Assembly: GCA_024138025.1 (NCBI GenBank)
Contig: JAMXBD010000961.1
Coordinates: 124,001-188,000, forward strand
Source of the DNA: Combretum micranthum
Lineage: Eukaryota; Streptophyta; Magnoliopsida; Myrtales; Combretaceae
DNA length: 64,000 nucleotides
Reading direction: 5' to 3'
Positions 1-10,938 of the stretch are shown here, piece by piece. The translations under genes were made by a program, and so were the position numbers. The stretch's first letter is position 1; every line of letters starts with the position of its first letter. The notes below the pieces were generated by a model. It was not told the origin of the DNA and searched no databases. It was given only the letters and a program-made list of their open reading frames with translations.

Positions 1-336
1 TTGTTAATCAAATCTTTATTATAAGAAATTAGGGCTTAAGGTGGATCAAGATAAGGGGTATTGTTTTGTGATTGTATTATCTTAAGAAGGCACATAATCA
101 ACTATTAGGGTTATTAGTTAAGAAAATAGTAATCATAACTCATCTCAATTAGTAGGTTAAATAATAGAGAAACGATAATACTAGTGCTATATCCGGATGC
201 TAGAAGACGACACCCGTAGTAATTTTATTCTACAATTGACAAGTATGCTCCCTTAAAGCTTATTGTAGCATTTCTATTAATTTTTATTATTTATTATTTG
301 ATACAACTGATATGCTCTTATCAATTTTATACTTCA
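1..336 (+). mobile_element. 3' end of a gypsy-type LTR, cut by window start
   Basis: AT-rich sequence ending ...TTCA directly before chromovirus RT sequence that resumes at 337. It has the layout seen near the 3' end of many plant gypsy LTRs: a sentence-like block at about 185-250 ending in a TACAATTGACAAG-type motif, as in the solo LTR at 765-2368 (TACAATTGATAGATG at about 2281). If it is a solo LTR, the right target-site copy would be GGTAT (337-341); the left copy lies outside the window. The call rests on layout and on the abrupt switch to RT coding sequence. Confidence 0.45.
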
Positions 337-764
337 GGTATCATCAAATAAGGATGTGCCCTTAGGATGTGGAGAATACATCATTTAGACTCATGATGGG
401 CATTTTGAATTTTTAGTTTTGCCCTTTCGCTTAAACAATGCTCCAGCTACACCTCAATCTATGATGAATACAATATTTAAGCCCTTCTTACACCATTCTG
501 TCATTGTATTTTTCAATGACATATTGATCTATAGTCCAACTTTAGATTTACATGTAGCACATTTAGAGCAAGTCTTGTAAGTTTTAGCTCACATTACTTT
601 GTACTTAAAAAAGAATAAATGTGCACATGGTAAGACCTCCATTGAGTACTTAGGCCGCCCTGTAGGCGATGAGGGTGTTATACCTGAATCGCAAAATATT
701 GCAACTATTTAAAATTAGCCAGTTCCAATGACAAACAATTGAGAGATTTTTTGGGTTTATCTAG
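337..764 (+). pseudogene. Chromovirus (Ty3/gypsy) reverse transcriptase, N-terminal part
   Basis: Degenerate RT on +. Recognisable motifs are GYHQI at the start, [19 protein letters not shown] (family form LPFGLTNAPATFQ) and FFNDILIYS at about 511-540, which replaces the catalytic YxDDILIYS box, so the first catalytic Asp is lost (FND). Stops occur at about 393 and 578. The RT runs up to the FLGL motif, where a solo LTR is inserted at 765; it continues at 2374. By family knowledge this domain copies the element RNA into DNA in cytoplasmic particles. This copy cannot work. Confidence 0.85.
760..764. repeat. Target-site duplication TCTAG, left copy
   Basis: TCTAG directly left of the solo LTR; an identical copy is at 2369-2373. 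Removing the LTR and one copy rejoins the RT motif FLGL...YYR. Confidence 0.85.
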
Positions 765-2368
765 TGATAGGCATGAATTATCTATGATCTTAATGGTTGA
801 TTGAGTATAATTTAGGCCTTTATTTGTGCTTTTTATTTAAGAATTGATACTTAAATCAACAATATGTTCAATTCAGGTGACTTTGAACCTTAACAATACA
901 ATTTGGAGCAGAGGACTCGAATTTGTCAAAAGCAACATTGGATCAACTAGAATCACGGGCGAGAATTGAATTCATTGATGAACAGTGCAATTACAGCTCC
1001 TTTGGCCGCCCTTAGTCTAGACTGGAGGAAGAGAAATTCAACAAAGCCTAAGTCCCAGCCTCTTGTTCGCCCGCGACTTCCTATGGAGGAGGAGAAAATC
1101 ATTACAGCAAGAATGCAGCTCCTTTGGTCGTCTGTGGTTGAGGGAACAAAGGAAGAAAAGTTATCACAGCAAGAATACAGCCCTTTAGAACGCTTGTGAT
1201 TCGTTATCTGACAATTTCGAAGCATTGTTTTCTTTCATTTTCTTGACACATCAGTTCGGACAAAAAGACACTCCCTTTCCCAAGTATTGTATTATTACAC
1301 ATCAAGCTTAGGGGAGATAAGAAGGAGAGAGAAGATACCCATTGGGAGAGGATAAAATTTGGGAGAGATTAAACACACCGGTTCATAAAGAAAAAAAGTG
1401 ACTGTTGGAAGTGTAACAATTTGTAAGACGTGTTGTATTCTGGAAGGGGATTCTAAGAAGAACTCGAGAGAGACTTTTGGATTCAAGTATTCGTGTTGAA
1501 AAACATCTACGTATTGTAATTCAAAAAACGGGTTTTATTCTTTTTTCTCTTCTGTTTTTCTGGTGTTGATGCATAGTTCTGTTATTTTCTATGTTATTCC
1601 CAAGTTCATACCCTTATTTAAGCATGAGTGAGTAGTAATTAGGGTGTTACGAAGTCATATTAACATGAATTGTACATGTAATTGTTATTAATCTGTTTAA
1701 TTACAAATTTCTAGTGATGGGTCTTCAATAAAGTTAGAAAATTATAGTGCACGACATAATCCTACATCAGATCTCGTTAGAAAAGGTTAGGAAACAATTC
1801 CTTCGAGTAGATCTAAGGCACTAGAACAAATTACTCCTTTTGATAGAGATATTAATAGGAAGTTTGCTGCATGTTTTCAAGGAATTTGAGGATAACAAGA
1901 GTTCTAATGTAATCCTGAATTGGCTATTAACTTAGAAAAGATTCTAGTGGATACAATTAGGATTAGAATTGATTTATTATGAGAATAATGATCATGAACT
2001 GAGAATTCCGTAGAAAAGTGATTAAATGGATGAATTTAGTTAAGTCATGTTAATGTGATGGAGTAACCCTGCTGTATATTGTGTTAGTAGTTGCGTCAAA
2101 TTCTTGTTTTGTATGTTAATTTGGTGAATTTCTGTAATTGATATAGCTTAGTTGTGAAATTAGTTAGTTATATAACTATAAAACCTGATTTGATTCGATT
2201 GCTAGATAATAATAAAGAGGGCGAGTAGTAGTACTTGTTAACAGCCCCGAGGAATACGACCTTATAATTTAATTCTATGCTACAATTGATAGATGCACTT
2301 GCCTATTGTTGACCTGATATTAGGAAAGGATTATTGGACATTTATTGATTAACTTAGGTCTTACACCA
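765..2368 (+). mobile_element. Solo LTR in chromovirus RT
   Basis: A 1604-bp block starting TGATAGGC and ending TTACACCA, with 5-bp direct repeats TCTAG on both sides. It contains no PBS, PPT or retroviral domain. The 3' part (about 2220-2310) has the layout typical of a plant gypsy LTR end. It is best read as a solo LTR left by recombination between two LTRs of a full element. Orientation + is inferred from that 3' layout. Short open frames inside it (for example 966-1199) show no domain. Confidence 0.8.
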
Positions 2369-2373
2369 TCTAG
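2369..2373. repeat. Target-site duplication TCTAG, right copy
   Basis: Second copy of the 5-bp duplication made when the element behind the solo LTR inserted. Confidence 0.85.
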
Positions 2374-3007
2374 GTATTATCGTCATTTCAATAAAGGGTA
2401 TGCCACTATTACAAACCCTTCAACTAATATGTTAAAGAGGGATTTGTTTAAATGGTTGGTTTAGACCATGCAAGATTTTGAGAGGCTGTAGAAGCCTTTA
2501 GTGAAAGGCTTTAATATCACATTTGCCTGATTTTTCTAAGGAATTTGTGGTGGAAATGGAAGTGTCAAGAAGTGGGATAAACACAATTTTATTATAGGAT
2601 AATCATCTTATCTCTTATTTTTGTAAGAAGCTACCATCTTACCTAACCAAAGAATTAGCATATGTTAAGGTGTTGCACGTTGTGGTGGAAGCTGTGAGGA
2701 AGTGAAGACAATATCTTTTAAGAGTCACTTTATTATAAAGATTGACCATAGAAGTCTTAAGGAATTACTTTCTCAAGTAATTTAGACTCGAAAGCAGCAT
2801 AAATATCTAACAAAATTGCTAGGGTATGATTATATAATAATGTATAGATCAAGGCAAGATAATGTGGTGGATGATGCTCTTTCACGCCAATTTGATAGTA
2901 CTTATACTTTTCCAGTATTTTCGATGCCCAATTTTCATATCGTGGAAGATACTTGTGAAGAATATATTACTATTTCTTCATTTAAGAAGCTGATTAAGGA
3001 TTTTTAG
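2374..3007 (+). pseudogene. Chromovirus RT end and RNase H
   Basis: Continues the RT interrupted at 764: a YYRHF motif just after the target duplication, then an RNase H region with DNHLISYFCKKL (about 2598-2635) and TKELAYVKVLH. The usual first RNase H motif, ETDAS, reads EMEVS, so the first catalytic Asp is missing. The last part (2816-3007) has the conserved LLGYDY and DNVVDDALSR motifs that end the RNase H/connection region. Frameshifts and stops at about 2464-2740 break it. Role by family: removal of RNA from RNA/DNA hybrids during reverse transcription. Confidence 0.85.
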
Positions 3008-3099
3008 CTAGGTAAAGAATTGAAGTAAGAGCTCAGTGGCAAATTAAGATGTTATTTTATTAAGGCAAACTATTTTTTGTTCCCTAATCCAATTTAATT

Positions 3100-4335
3100 C
3101 CGCTCTTATTGGAGGAATTTTATTTTATTTCATTAGCTTGACATTTTGGGGTATCCAAGACATACAAAAGGTTAACCTCTCAGTTTTATTATCTAGGAAT
3201 GAAGCATGATGTTGAGTTATTTATGAGAGATTGTATTGTGTGTCAACAAATAAAGTACTCAGCATAGAAACTAATTGGATTATTATCTCCTTTACTTATT
3301 CCACATCAGGTATGGGAAGATATATCCATGGATTTTGTGACTTCTTTGCCTACATCACATGGATATTCTACTATTTTAGTAGTTGTTGATAGATTGTCGA
3401 AGAGTTGTCATTTGGAAGCATTAGACGGTAATTTTACAGCATCAAAGGTAGCTAATTTGTTTGTTCAAATTGTTGTGAAGCATCACAGATTTATTAGATC
3501 TATTATTTTAAACAAGGATCCTTCAACTCTTTTTAGAAGGAATTCTTTAAGTTAAGTGGCACTGATTTATCTATGAGTGGTGCCTACCATCCTCAATCGG
3601 ATGGTTAGACGAAGGTGTTAAATAGAGTTATTCAATAGTACTTGTGTAGGTTCGTGATGGATGCACCATCCACTTGGCATAAGTTTCATTCATGAGCTGA
3701 ATTTGCTTATAACACTTCGGTTCATGAGGGAGCATAAATGTCTACTTTTGAGGTAGTATATAGAAGAAAGCTACTGGCTATTCCTATGTATATCAGAGGA
3801 GCTTCTTCATTGGAAGCTATTGATATGGAGTTATTGAGTAGATATGCTATTTTGGAGGTTCTTAAGTAGAATTCATAAAGATTTCAAGCTCATATGAAGA
3901 TATATGCAGATACGTTGAGGACTATAGTCCATTTACCTATATGTGATCATGTCTTTGTGAAAGTTCAACCTTATAGACAAACTTCAGTTTCTAATCATAC
4001 TTATCACAACTATGTAAGAGATACTATGGTCCCTATCGTAGATTAAAACTTACTAGAATGTGCAAAGATACATGATGTTTTTTATGTTTCATTTTTTAAG
4101 CTAGCCTAAAAGTCAGAGTTAGTTCCTTTGCTTTACTGCCAGGCATAACAAAAATCATCCTTTACTAACACCTTTATGTGTTTTAGATTCTTCAATTATT
4201 ATACAACAGGGAAAAGATGTGCCACAAATATTAGTTCAATGGCACAACGTATCTCTAGAGGACTTTACTTGTGAGGATTTACATGAGTTTCAAAAAATTT
4301 ATCCAGCATTTTACCTTGAGGACAAGGTGATATTT
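3100..4335 (+). pseudogene. Chromovirus integrase with chromodomain-like tail
   Basis: The HHCC zinc-binding end is visible as RDCIVCQQIK (about 3226-3255). The catalytic core follows with WEDISMDFVTSLP (3313-3351) and VVVDRLSK. The second catalytic region reads LNKD instead of the usual SDRD, and in the third box, after YHPQSDG, the Glu is replaced (stop-TK where the family has QTEV). The tail has ILVQWHNVSLEDFTCEDL (about 4230-4284), matching the LVQW...TWED pattern of the chromodomain-like end that directs chromoviruses to heterochromatin, and ends with LEDKV. Several stops and frameshifts. Neighbours fit: RNase H before it, a PPT right after. Confidence 0.85.
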
Positions 4336-4350
4336 TGAGAGGAGGAGAAA
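4335..4350 (+). other. Polypurine tract of the chromovirus
   Basis: The purine run TGAGAGGAGGAGAAA lies just after the integrase tail, where the plus-strand primer of a Ty3/gypsy element sits. It marks the start of the 3' LTR. Confidence 0.65.
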
Positions 4351-4849
4351 TACATTACATTCAAGAAAAGAAGCAAACAATCTCCTGAGTGGGTGAAAAA
4401 TTATGTTCATACTTAATAGAATATAGACTAGATCTAGCTTATATCTAATAGTTACAAAGTAATTGATTTGTTCATAATACAGCTATAAATAACAAATCTA
4501 CAACAAATCTAAGTAATGTACATGTATAAAAGTAAAAAGAAGTAAATGAAAAGGGGTAAGCAAATTACATCCATAAAAAAGAAATGCTGGAACAAGTCTT
4601 CCTAGCTCGAGTAACCAAGAAAGTAGTGTAGTAGACCTTTGAATACCTGCATCATAATAATACATGGTTAACCTAGAGAAATCATGAGTAATAGAGGACA
4701 GGGGAGTTGAGGTTTGAGGATTCTTGTCTTTGGAGTATTTGAGAGAGAGGCAAAAGAGGACTGAGTTGGGAAACAAAGATTTATATAAAAAGCGTAAATT
4801 GGGTAGGTCATAGTTTGATTCTAACACACACACACACATGTGCACACAG

Positions 4850-4881
<32 letters not shown>

Positions 4882-5029
4882 TCTTACTAAGATGAAAAAA
4901 GAGGCTAAGATAAAGATAAGAGGAAGGCCTAAGAGATAATTCGTCTGACCTGGAGAGGTAGAGATAAAGAGCAAAGTGGTATACATTATTTATCATTGAA
5001 GGCCTAAGATTTAAAGCTTTAAACAGAGG
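4351..5029 (+). mobile_element. 3' LTR of the chromovirus, cut by the Tat insertion
   Basis: Inferred from position: it follows the PPT and stops where the Tat LTR begins at 5030. The first bases read TACATT, so the canonical TG start is not intact. It contains the CA/TA/GT microsatellite at 4824-4881. No second LTR of this element is in the window to compare, so its right end is unknown; it may continue beyond 30858. Confidence 0.45.
4824..4881. repeat. Compound microsatellite (AC)n-(TA)n-(TG)n
   Basis: An AC run at 4824-4837, a short spacer, a TA run at about 4850-4864 and a TG run at 4865-4881. The AC and TG arms are complementary, so one strand can fold into a hairpin with the TA run near its loop. 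The minus-strand open frames over it only encode HTHTH/CVCV repeats. Confidence 0.9.
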
Positions 5030-5601
5030 TGTTGCAGGAGCTGATCTAAACCAGTAAAGTTAGCTCCTACAAACACAAATAAAACGATCAGAAGGTGGCG
5101 TTGGGGGGTTGGCCGGCACAACCATTCCAATGTTTAAGTCAGTATGTAGGTAAGGAAACACATCTATAATAGAGTGGGAAAATGCCCTCCTCCCTTTGCC
5201 TCAAGGTAAGGGGAATAATTGTAGTGTTTAGGGTCATATCATGACAGATTTCCTCCTGGCAGTTGACCTGGTATCCAAGGTGATGGGGATACTTGAGCTA
5301 GAGAGCCATGGCTTTATGGAGTGCAGCCAAGTTAGTGATGTCCCCCTGGTCATGAGGTGTGACTAAAGATTATGAGGTCGTAAGGTTGAACTCGCTAGCT
5401 AACTAAGAATAACTCGATTAGCTTTAGGTGAGAATTTTTTGCAAAACCTAGCACCATGTTCTTTAGCAGGGGTCTGGATCTCATTAACTCCATGAGAGGT
5501 TAAGATGTTGCGAGTAGTAGGCCTTTCTTGGGCCTACTAATGTCGTGGGGTTTCAAAGCCCAAGAGGCCGGTGGCCCGATGGCTATATTCTACTATCAAC
5601 A
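5030..5601 (-). repeat. Tat element 3' LTR (left copy)
   Basis: Starts TGTTGCAGG and ends TATCAACA; clearly homologous along its length to 30322-30857, with many substitutions and short indels. The minus-strand TATA motif readable in the right copy (TATAAATA) is lost here: the matching spot at about 5211-5225 reads AATAATTGTAG on +. The GTGGGGAGACAAA purine run just inside (5602-5616 on minus) is the likely PPT. Confidence 0.85.
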
Positions 5602-5616
5602 TTTGTCTCCCCACTC
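5602..5616 (-). other. Polypurine tract of the Tat element
   Basis: On minus it reads GAGTGGGGAGACAAA directly before the 3' LTR start, the expected place of the plus-strand primer. Confidence 0.6.
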
Positions 5617-5970
5617 TCATTGTGGGAGAATAAAGAGAGTGTATAGTCTACGAGATCACTAGCCCAAGATGGCTGCTACCCGTATTAGGCAAGCTACATT
5701 CTTCATCTAAGCTACATCCCCATGTCACATCTATTTTGTGGTGGGGACCAATTAACCTTCTGTTGGGTCTTCTTAATATATCTTGCTTAGCATATTTCGT
5801 TGTAGCGAAAACCATGTGGTTTACCCAAGAGGTCCTGGTGATATGAAAGGTCTCAATAATAATTAATCATTGGGATTTGATGACTGTGGTCATTGGTCAA
5901 GGTATCAGAGTCCCTAGGTCTACCCATATATCTTGAGGGATTTGGGCCCTCTTGTTTCCCCTTACTCCTT

Positions 5971-5978
5971 TATAAATA
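5971..5978 (+). promoter_or_regulatory. TATA box of the antisense gene in the Tat element
   Basis: TATAAATA on +, 118 bp upstream of the ATG at 6089, at a normal plant TATA-to-ATG distance and outside the LTR. It suggests the antisense gene has its own promoter. Confidence 0.5.
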
Positions 5979-6088
5979 CCTTTGCTTCATGGGGATTTTT
6001 TCACAACACTTTCATCCTTCGTTAAGAGAATTAGCATTTTAGATTCCTAAAACCTTTTTGGTATTTCTATTCACTTAAGATTTCAGCA

Positions 6089-7053
6089 ATGTCGAACTTA
6101 GGTAACTTTGGCAAGATCTCAACAATGTCGAACTTTGGTAACTCCAGCGCCCAATATTTTTCACATGATTTTGACAGCAGGGTGCAACAACTCATAGAAG
6201 AGGTGAGGAGAGATGAGAGAGAGACTGTGTCAAGATCAAGGGGCTTTGACTCGGTTGGCGGGCACATGTCGGGGAGTGGTAGTTCAGCCTCTGCAAGTGG
6301 CCATGAAGAGAGGTTTGGTGAAGTTTTGATGTCGTTGGCGAGGAAGCAGGGTGTTTCGAGCATGCCTTCTTATGCAGTATTAGCCGATTAAATCTATCGA
6401 CGCCCTATAGATGGGCATCCTTCAGATGGTCTGGAGAAGGAGGCTATCATCCCTTTTACATACAAAGGTGGTCCGAGGTAATGGTCCCAACTGAATTCAC
6501 TACAAGTTCTCTAAGGTGACCCTCAAGGCCCTACGTCAGAGAGTGATGCAAAGTGCTCCGTAAGACTAAGAGGGCATTATGCCTACGAGGTTAGATCAAG
6601 TCTGTCTCCTTAGTGGTCAGCAATTTGCCTTGTATAAGACGACTTTCGAGTTTGGCTTGAGGATGCCTTTTTCTCCTTTTCAGAAGTAGTTCTTCAAGTA
6701 TTATCGACTATGCCCAACCCAGTTACTGCCCAGTAGTTGGTGGATATTGGTGGCCTTTAAAGTCGTCTGCCTTAATACCATGGTGCAGCCTACCCCTATC
6801 TTGTTCCGGGAGTTCTTCCTATACAAAAAGTTATAGGACGGGAAGTGGTATCTAGCCAAACAGCTTAAAAGTCCCTAGCTCTTTACCATCCTTACGAGCT
6901 CGAATGGGTTTGATTGGAAGAGTTAGTTCTTGATAGTCAGGTTGGAGGAAGGTACACAATAAGTTTCGACTTCTAGATAGATTGGTGTGAGCCCATTCAC
7001 ATGAGAAGCCATCGAGCCATATGATGCCAGGGGCTTGGTTGATTGCCTTCAAA
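6089..7053 (+). pseudogene. Antisense gene of Tat element, 5' part with Transposase_28-like domain
   Basis: The frame opens at ATG 6089 and runs 100 codons (Ser-rich; SNFGNSSAQYF, SGSGSSASASG) to a stop at 6391. Beyond it, at about 6640-6850, are motifs of the Transposase_28 (Pfam 'putative gypsy type transposon') family: FEFGLRMPFSPF, SSWWILVAFKVVC and PILFREFF, followed by GFDWKS. Stops interrupt it. It lies on the strand opposite gag-pol, between integrase and the 3' LTR, the place where Tat elements are known to carry an extra antisense ORF of unknown function. It is cut at 7053 by a solo LTR; the frame continues cleanly at 8574 once the insert is removed. Confidence 0.75.
7049..7053. repeat. 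Target-site duplication TCAAA, left copy
   Basis: Pairs with TCAAG at 8569-8573 (one mismatch). Collapsing the two restores the open frame of the antisense gene. Confidence 0.6.
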
Positions 7054-8568
7054 TGTAGTTTTAAATTTATAATGGCCTGTTTTTAATTCACTATAAAGGC
7101 AATAGGCAGTGTACCTATCGGAAACATAATATAGCGCTAAAATCGGGGTTGTCCATAGGGAATAAGCAACTACTAGTAATAACTCTTATTCTACTATCTA
7201 ACTAACAATTTTGATGATTTTCTACTACTATTATACTGTTAACTATATTTAATTTACTAGGAAAAACAAATACATACCAGCGATAACAACAAGTAGATTC
7301 AATTAAAACAAACGATCTAAGTCTTGTCTTCATCTAATTTATCATGTGAATCCTTGGAAACTATAGATTATATAGTTAAGATTTAGTTCTTAAGCTGTTG
7401 AGTTCCTTAAGCAAAGTGATAATTCTCTCGAATCTATCAATTTATCTAAACCTAAGTTAAACAATTAGGATTTCTCCTAAATCAATAGTAGCCTAAGCTT
7501 GCTTTAAGAACATGAACTCAATTGAAAAATCATACACAAAAGATTCTTGCTATTCTATGTCTAGAATTACAAACAAACCTCATCAATTGCATAGATCTAT
7601 TCATAAAAGCAATTTTTCAATTAGCTTAAACGAAAATAAGAGATAAATTTGTATTCCGGATATACAAACTTAAGAAATAGTTAAAGAACATGCAATTGAA
7701 CAAAAGAACATAATGTTTCATTAAACTCAATCCTCATCACATGATAAACTGAGAGTCCAATAAAACCCAGATCTAAAACTTTTACTCTTCCATAGTAATT
7801 AACGAGAATATATGAAGTTCCAAATACAAACTAGAATTCATGATATCACCCGAGAAAATGAAGCTCAATTTTATGGATCTTCAATCCAAGATAATCTTGA
7901 CTTGTTGTTAAACACCTATAGAACTCATGTATATTTCCTATACTTGCTCTCTTGCTTGTTCTTGATTCCTCTTTTCATCTTCATTTTATAATGATCTTTG
8001 CATAAATGAAATTGAATGCTCATTATGGGAAAAATGGGAAATGGGTCTCTTGGCTTTTCAAAGTAACACTCCTTTAATGCCCAATAGATGTTACTTTAAT
8101 AAATAGAGGGTTACTATTCAATTAAAAAGCCATTTCATATTAAGTAATGCACTATCAAATTGATAGGTTTAGTGACAGGGCATGTCGCTAGATGTGTCGC
8201 GCTATTTTCCTTTATGTAGAAATTGACACGACTGGGACCATGGCTTGTCCCAAAACTGTGTCCCAAGCTGTGAACTCCCTTAGAAACGACACGACTAGGG
8301 ACAGATCATGTCACAAAAATGTCCCTTGCAAAGTTGATTTTTCAGATTGACATGTTTTAAAGACATAGCATGTCTTTGTTATGTTGATCACTTTTTGTCT
8401 TCAAACTTTGCATTTTTTACCCGTTTTGCTTTCTTTTTATAAAACAACTCTTCTAAAGACCTGAAAGCATAAATTAATATTTTTAAGTGCCAAATTCATA
8501 ATATTTATCAATAAATGACCAATAACATTCCATTTTGGCATTCATAAAATAGGAATAATTTTAGTTTA
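7054..8568 (-). mobile_element. Solo gypsy LTR in the antisense gene
   Basis: About 1515 bp with no coding domain. The left end has the layout of the Athila LTR in this window read on + (a TG start, AT-rich lead, then GGCAGTGTACCTATCG and a GTTGTCCATAGGGAAT block; compare 9482-9600), so it is a minus-oriented gypsy LTR. About 8160-8400 holds imperfect GACACGACTGGGACA-like repeats, common in such LTRs. It starts TGTAG; the right end reads GTTTA, a one-base change from the usual CA. Flanks TCAAA/TCAAG. Confidence 0.7.
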
Positions 8569-8573
8569 TCAAG
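8569..8573. repeat. Target-site duplication TCAAG, right copy
   Basis: Right partner of 7049-7053. Confidence 0.6.
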
Positions 8574-9476
8574 GAATGAGGGAGTTACAGGGAGCTCTGG
8601 AGGTGCAAGATGGAAAGCCTTATAATTTCGCACATGTAGTAACGAGTTTTTTGAGTGGGAAGCCAATCACTGATGGAGGCAAGCTTGATTCTTCACATAA
8701 CCATGGCCCCTCTCTCTCTCTCTTCCCATCACCTGTCAAGTCAAGCTCTAGAGAGGAGATGTTATGAGGAGGGTTTGTCATTTATGAGCTATTGAGCTCG
8801 TCTGGGCAAGTATTTTGTTCATTATTGTTAATTGGCTTTTTCTTTTTGTTATCTTTTTAAGGGCCTGAGATGGTTGTGGTGGATGTGGCAAACGTTCTTA
8901 CTGGTCCGTCGAAGAAGCAAAAGAAGGCTTCAACAAAGAAGAAAGTGGTTGGTGAGAAGCGCCCTAATAAGGTCGAGCCACGAGTTGACAATGTCGGAGT
9001 ACTAATCATTAATTTAGAGGAGTAGGGTCCAAGGGGCACTGGCGTCGAGGTCAAAGATGCTACTATTGAGGCTGTGGGTGTTGCTATTGAGGTTAGCAAT
9101 GCTAGGCCTGATGCCCACTTCATGGGGTCATCATCGCATTGTACTCGATCTTGCAAGGAGCGGAGTCCAGCTTGACAGACCCTTACCCTTATACTTGTTC
9201 GAGCACACAACGTGCCCTCCCTTGCAGCAGAGGTTGTTGGGGGTAGTATTAATGCTTCAAGTGATCAGGCCATGGTTAAGGGTCATAGGAGCTAGCTTAG
9301 GAAAGCTATTGCTGGTAGTTTAATTGACTTTGTTAAGGGGAGAGTTTTGAAGTGGAGTGTTGTGGGTATGGATTGGCCTGCCTTCAAGGAGGTAGCCCAT
9401 CTCAAGGATAGGAAGAAAATGAGGGCCTTTAGGGTGCACTATCTTCAATGCATTTGGCCGTGGACTTTTCATCATG
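8574..9476 (+). pseudogene. Antisense gene of Tat element, middle exons
   Basis: Resumes the antisense frame after the solo LTR (MRELQGALEVQDGKPYNF and on, to a stop at 8765). A pyrimidine-rich tract ending in AG at about 8860 looks like a splice acceptor, followed by a Lys/Ala-rich stretch (KKQKKASTKKKVVGEKRPNK, about 8914-8973), a possible nuclear-localisation or linker region. The last part (about 9320-9476) encodes FVKGRVLKWSVVGMDWPAF and a segment rich in Lys/Arg. The frame then enters the Athila insertion site at 9477 and continues at 18536. One in-frame stop at about 9024. Function unknown. Confidence 0.65.
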
Positions 9477-9481
9477 GAAGA
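9477..9481. repeat. Target-site duplication GAAGA, left copy
   Basis: Exact 5-bp match to 18531-18535, flanking the Athila element. Confidence 0.95.
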
Positions 9482-10918
9482 TGATGATGTTTTACCGATC
9501 GTATTAATTCTAAAATTTATAAACCCGAGTAAATCTACGATCAAAGCTAGGCAAGCGTACCTATTCGATGTAGCATAGATTTTAGGGTGTCGTCCTCAGG
9601 GATTTTGAAGAACAAGTACTAGTATTACCGGTTCTCTACTATTTAGCCTAAATTTTGGAGAGAAATCTACAATTAACTATTAAGCAGAAGATTAAGCAGG
9701 CTCTAAGATCAACTAATGTTTGCTTTCAAAGATGAATTCAATCACAAGACATACTCTCCACCTTGATCCACCCTAAACCTAAAGTTCTTATGATAAAAGA
9801 TTGATTAATGAATCATTCATGCTTTGCACTGCAGGATCTCAACAAGTAAATCAATTCCTCTCTCGAGTTAATCAATTCCTAACCCTAAATGAGATAGTAG
9901 AGACCTCTCCCTTACTAACATCACATAGGATTGCATTAAAGATCATGATCCTTGAACAAGAATTTAATTCTTTATAGCAGAAAATCGTGATTTCCCTACC
10001 TCTAGGTGAAATAAGCAATTTCTCTATTCATGAAGATCTATCTAATTGAATGAAACCTCTTTCAATCCAATAAGAATCAAGCATGCAATTAATTTGTGCA
10101 CAAATCAATCACAAGACTATTGAATCACATGAATAGATACAAAGGCATGAACATTCATTAATCAAAAGACATTTCAATTCGTATGGTTAGGGTTTCACAA
10201 GATGAAGAGTATAAGAATCTACTCCTCCATGAGATTTATAATAAGAGTAAAAGATCTAGAGGAAATAGAAAGAATCATGATAGAAAGAATAAACCCTAAT
10301 TGATGTCTTGAGATCTTCAATGGATGCCCTAGCAATTTCTTCATAATTTCTGTCTTAGAGCCTAAAAAAATGATCTAAAATTGTAAAACAAGAAAACAGA
10401 GCTCTATTTATACTTTTGGAAAAATCCCAGTTCATCCTCAGGCGTCAGCATGGCCAGGATCGGGCCAAGGATGAAGGCAAAAATAACTAAAACTTGTTTA
10501 AAATCATTCTGATGTCTTCCTTGACTGTCAGCCCTGGGCGAGGATGAATAAAAGGCTGAAAACTTTTCTTCATGTGTAGCTGCTGTTCGCATCCTTCGTG
10601 TCCTTCCTGGCTAAGGATGAAGGTAAGGATGAAGATTAAACTTCTCTTTTGCATTCTGACCTCTTCCTCCCAGTCCTTCCCTGCCAATGATGAATAGAAG
10701 GATGAAAACATAAACTTCCTTCTTGAACAAAATTGATCCAAACTTGTTTAATTTGCTTTAATTTCCATTGAACCATCATAAAAACTTCCAAATATGATCT
10801 TTAAGCCAAGAAATGAATTTTTCACAAAATAAATGTCCTTTTCTCCATGAAATCTCAAAAATTACATACCAAGAATGTTCAAATAGCACCAAAATTAAGG
10901 GTCTAATGACACTTATCA
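9482..10918 (-). repeat. Athila 3' LTR (left copy)
   Basis: On + it starts TGATGATGTT and ends ACTTATCA; near-identical to 17101-18530. A minus-strand TATAAATA motif (10405-10412) is the likely core promoter. The U3 part (about 10435-10710) has repeated modules around CAGGATCGGG and AAGGATGAAGG, related to the repeats at 13240-13620. Confidence 0.95.
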
Positions 10919-10938
10919 AACTTCCCCACACTTAATCG
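10919..10938 (-). other. Polypurine tract of the Athila element
   Basis: On minus, AAGTGTGGGGAAGTT directly precedes the 3' LTR; this matches the TGTGGGGAAG type of PPT in Athila elements. Confidence 0.7.

Noticed and set aside
4498..4996. Minus-strand open frames with HTHTHIYIYICVH-type sequence
   Set aside because: Translation of the AC/TA/TG microsatellite and LTR sequence; no domain.
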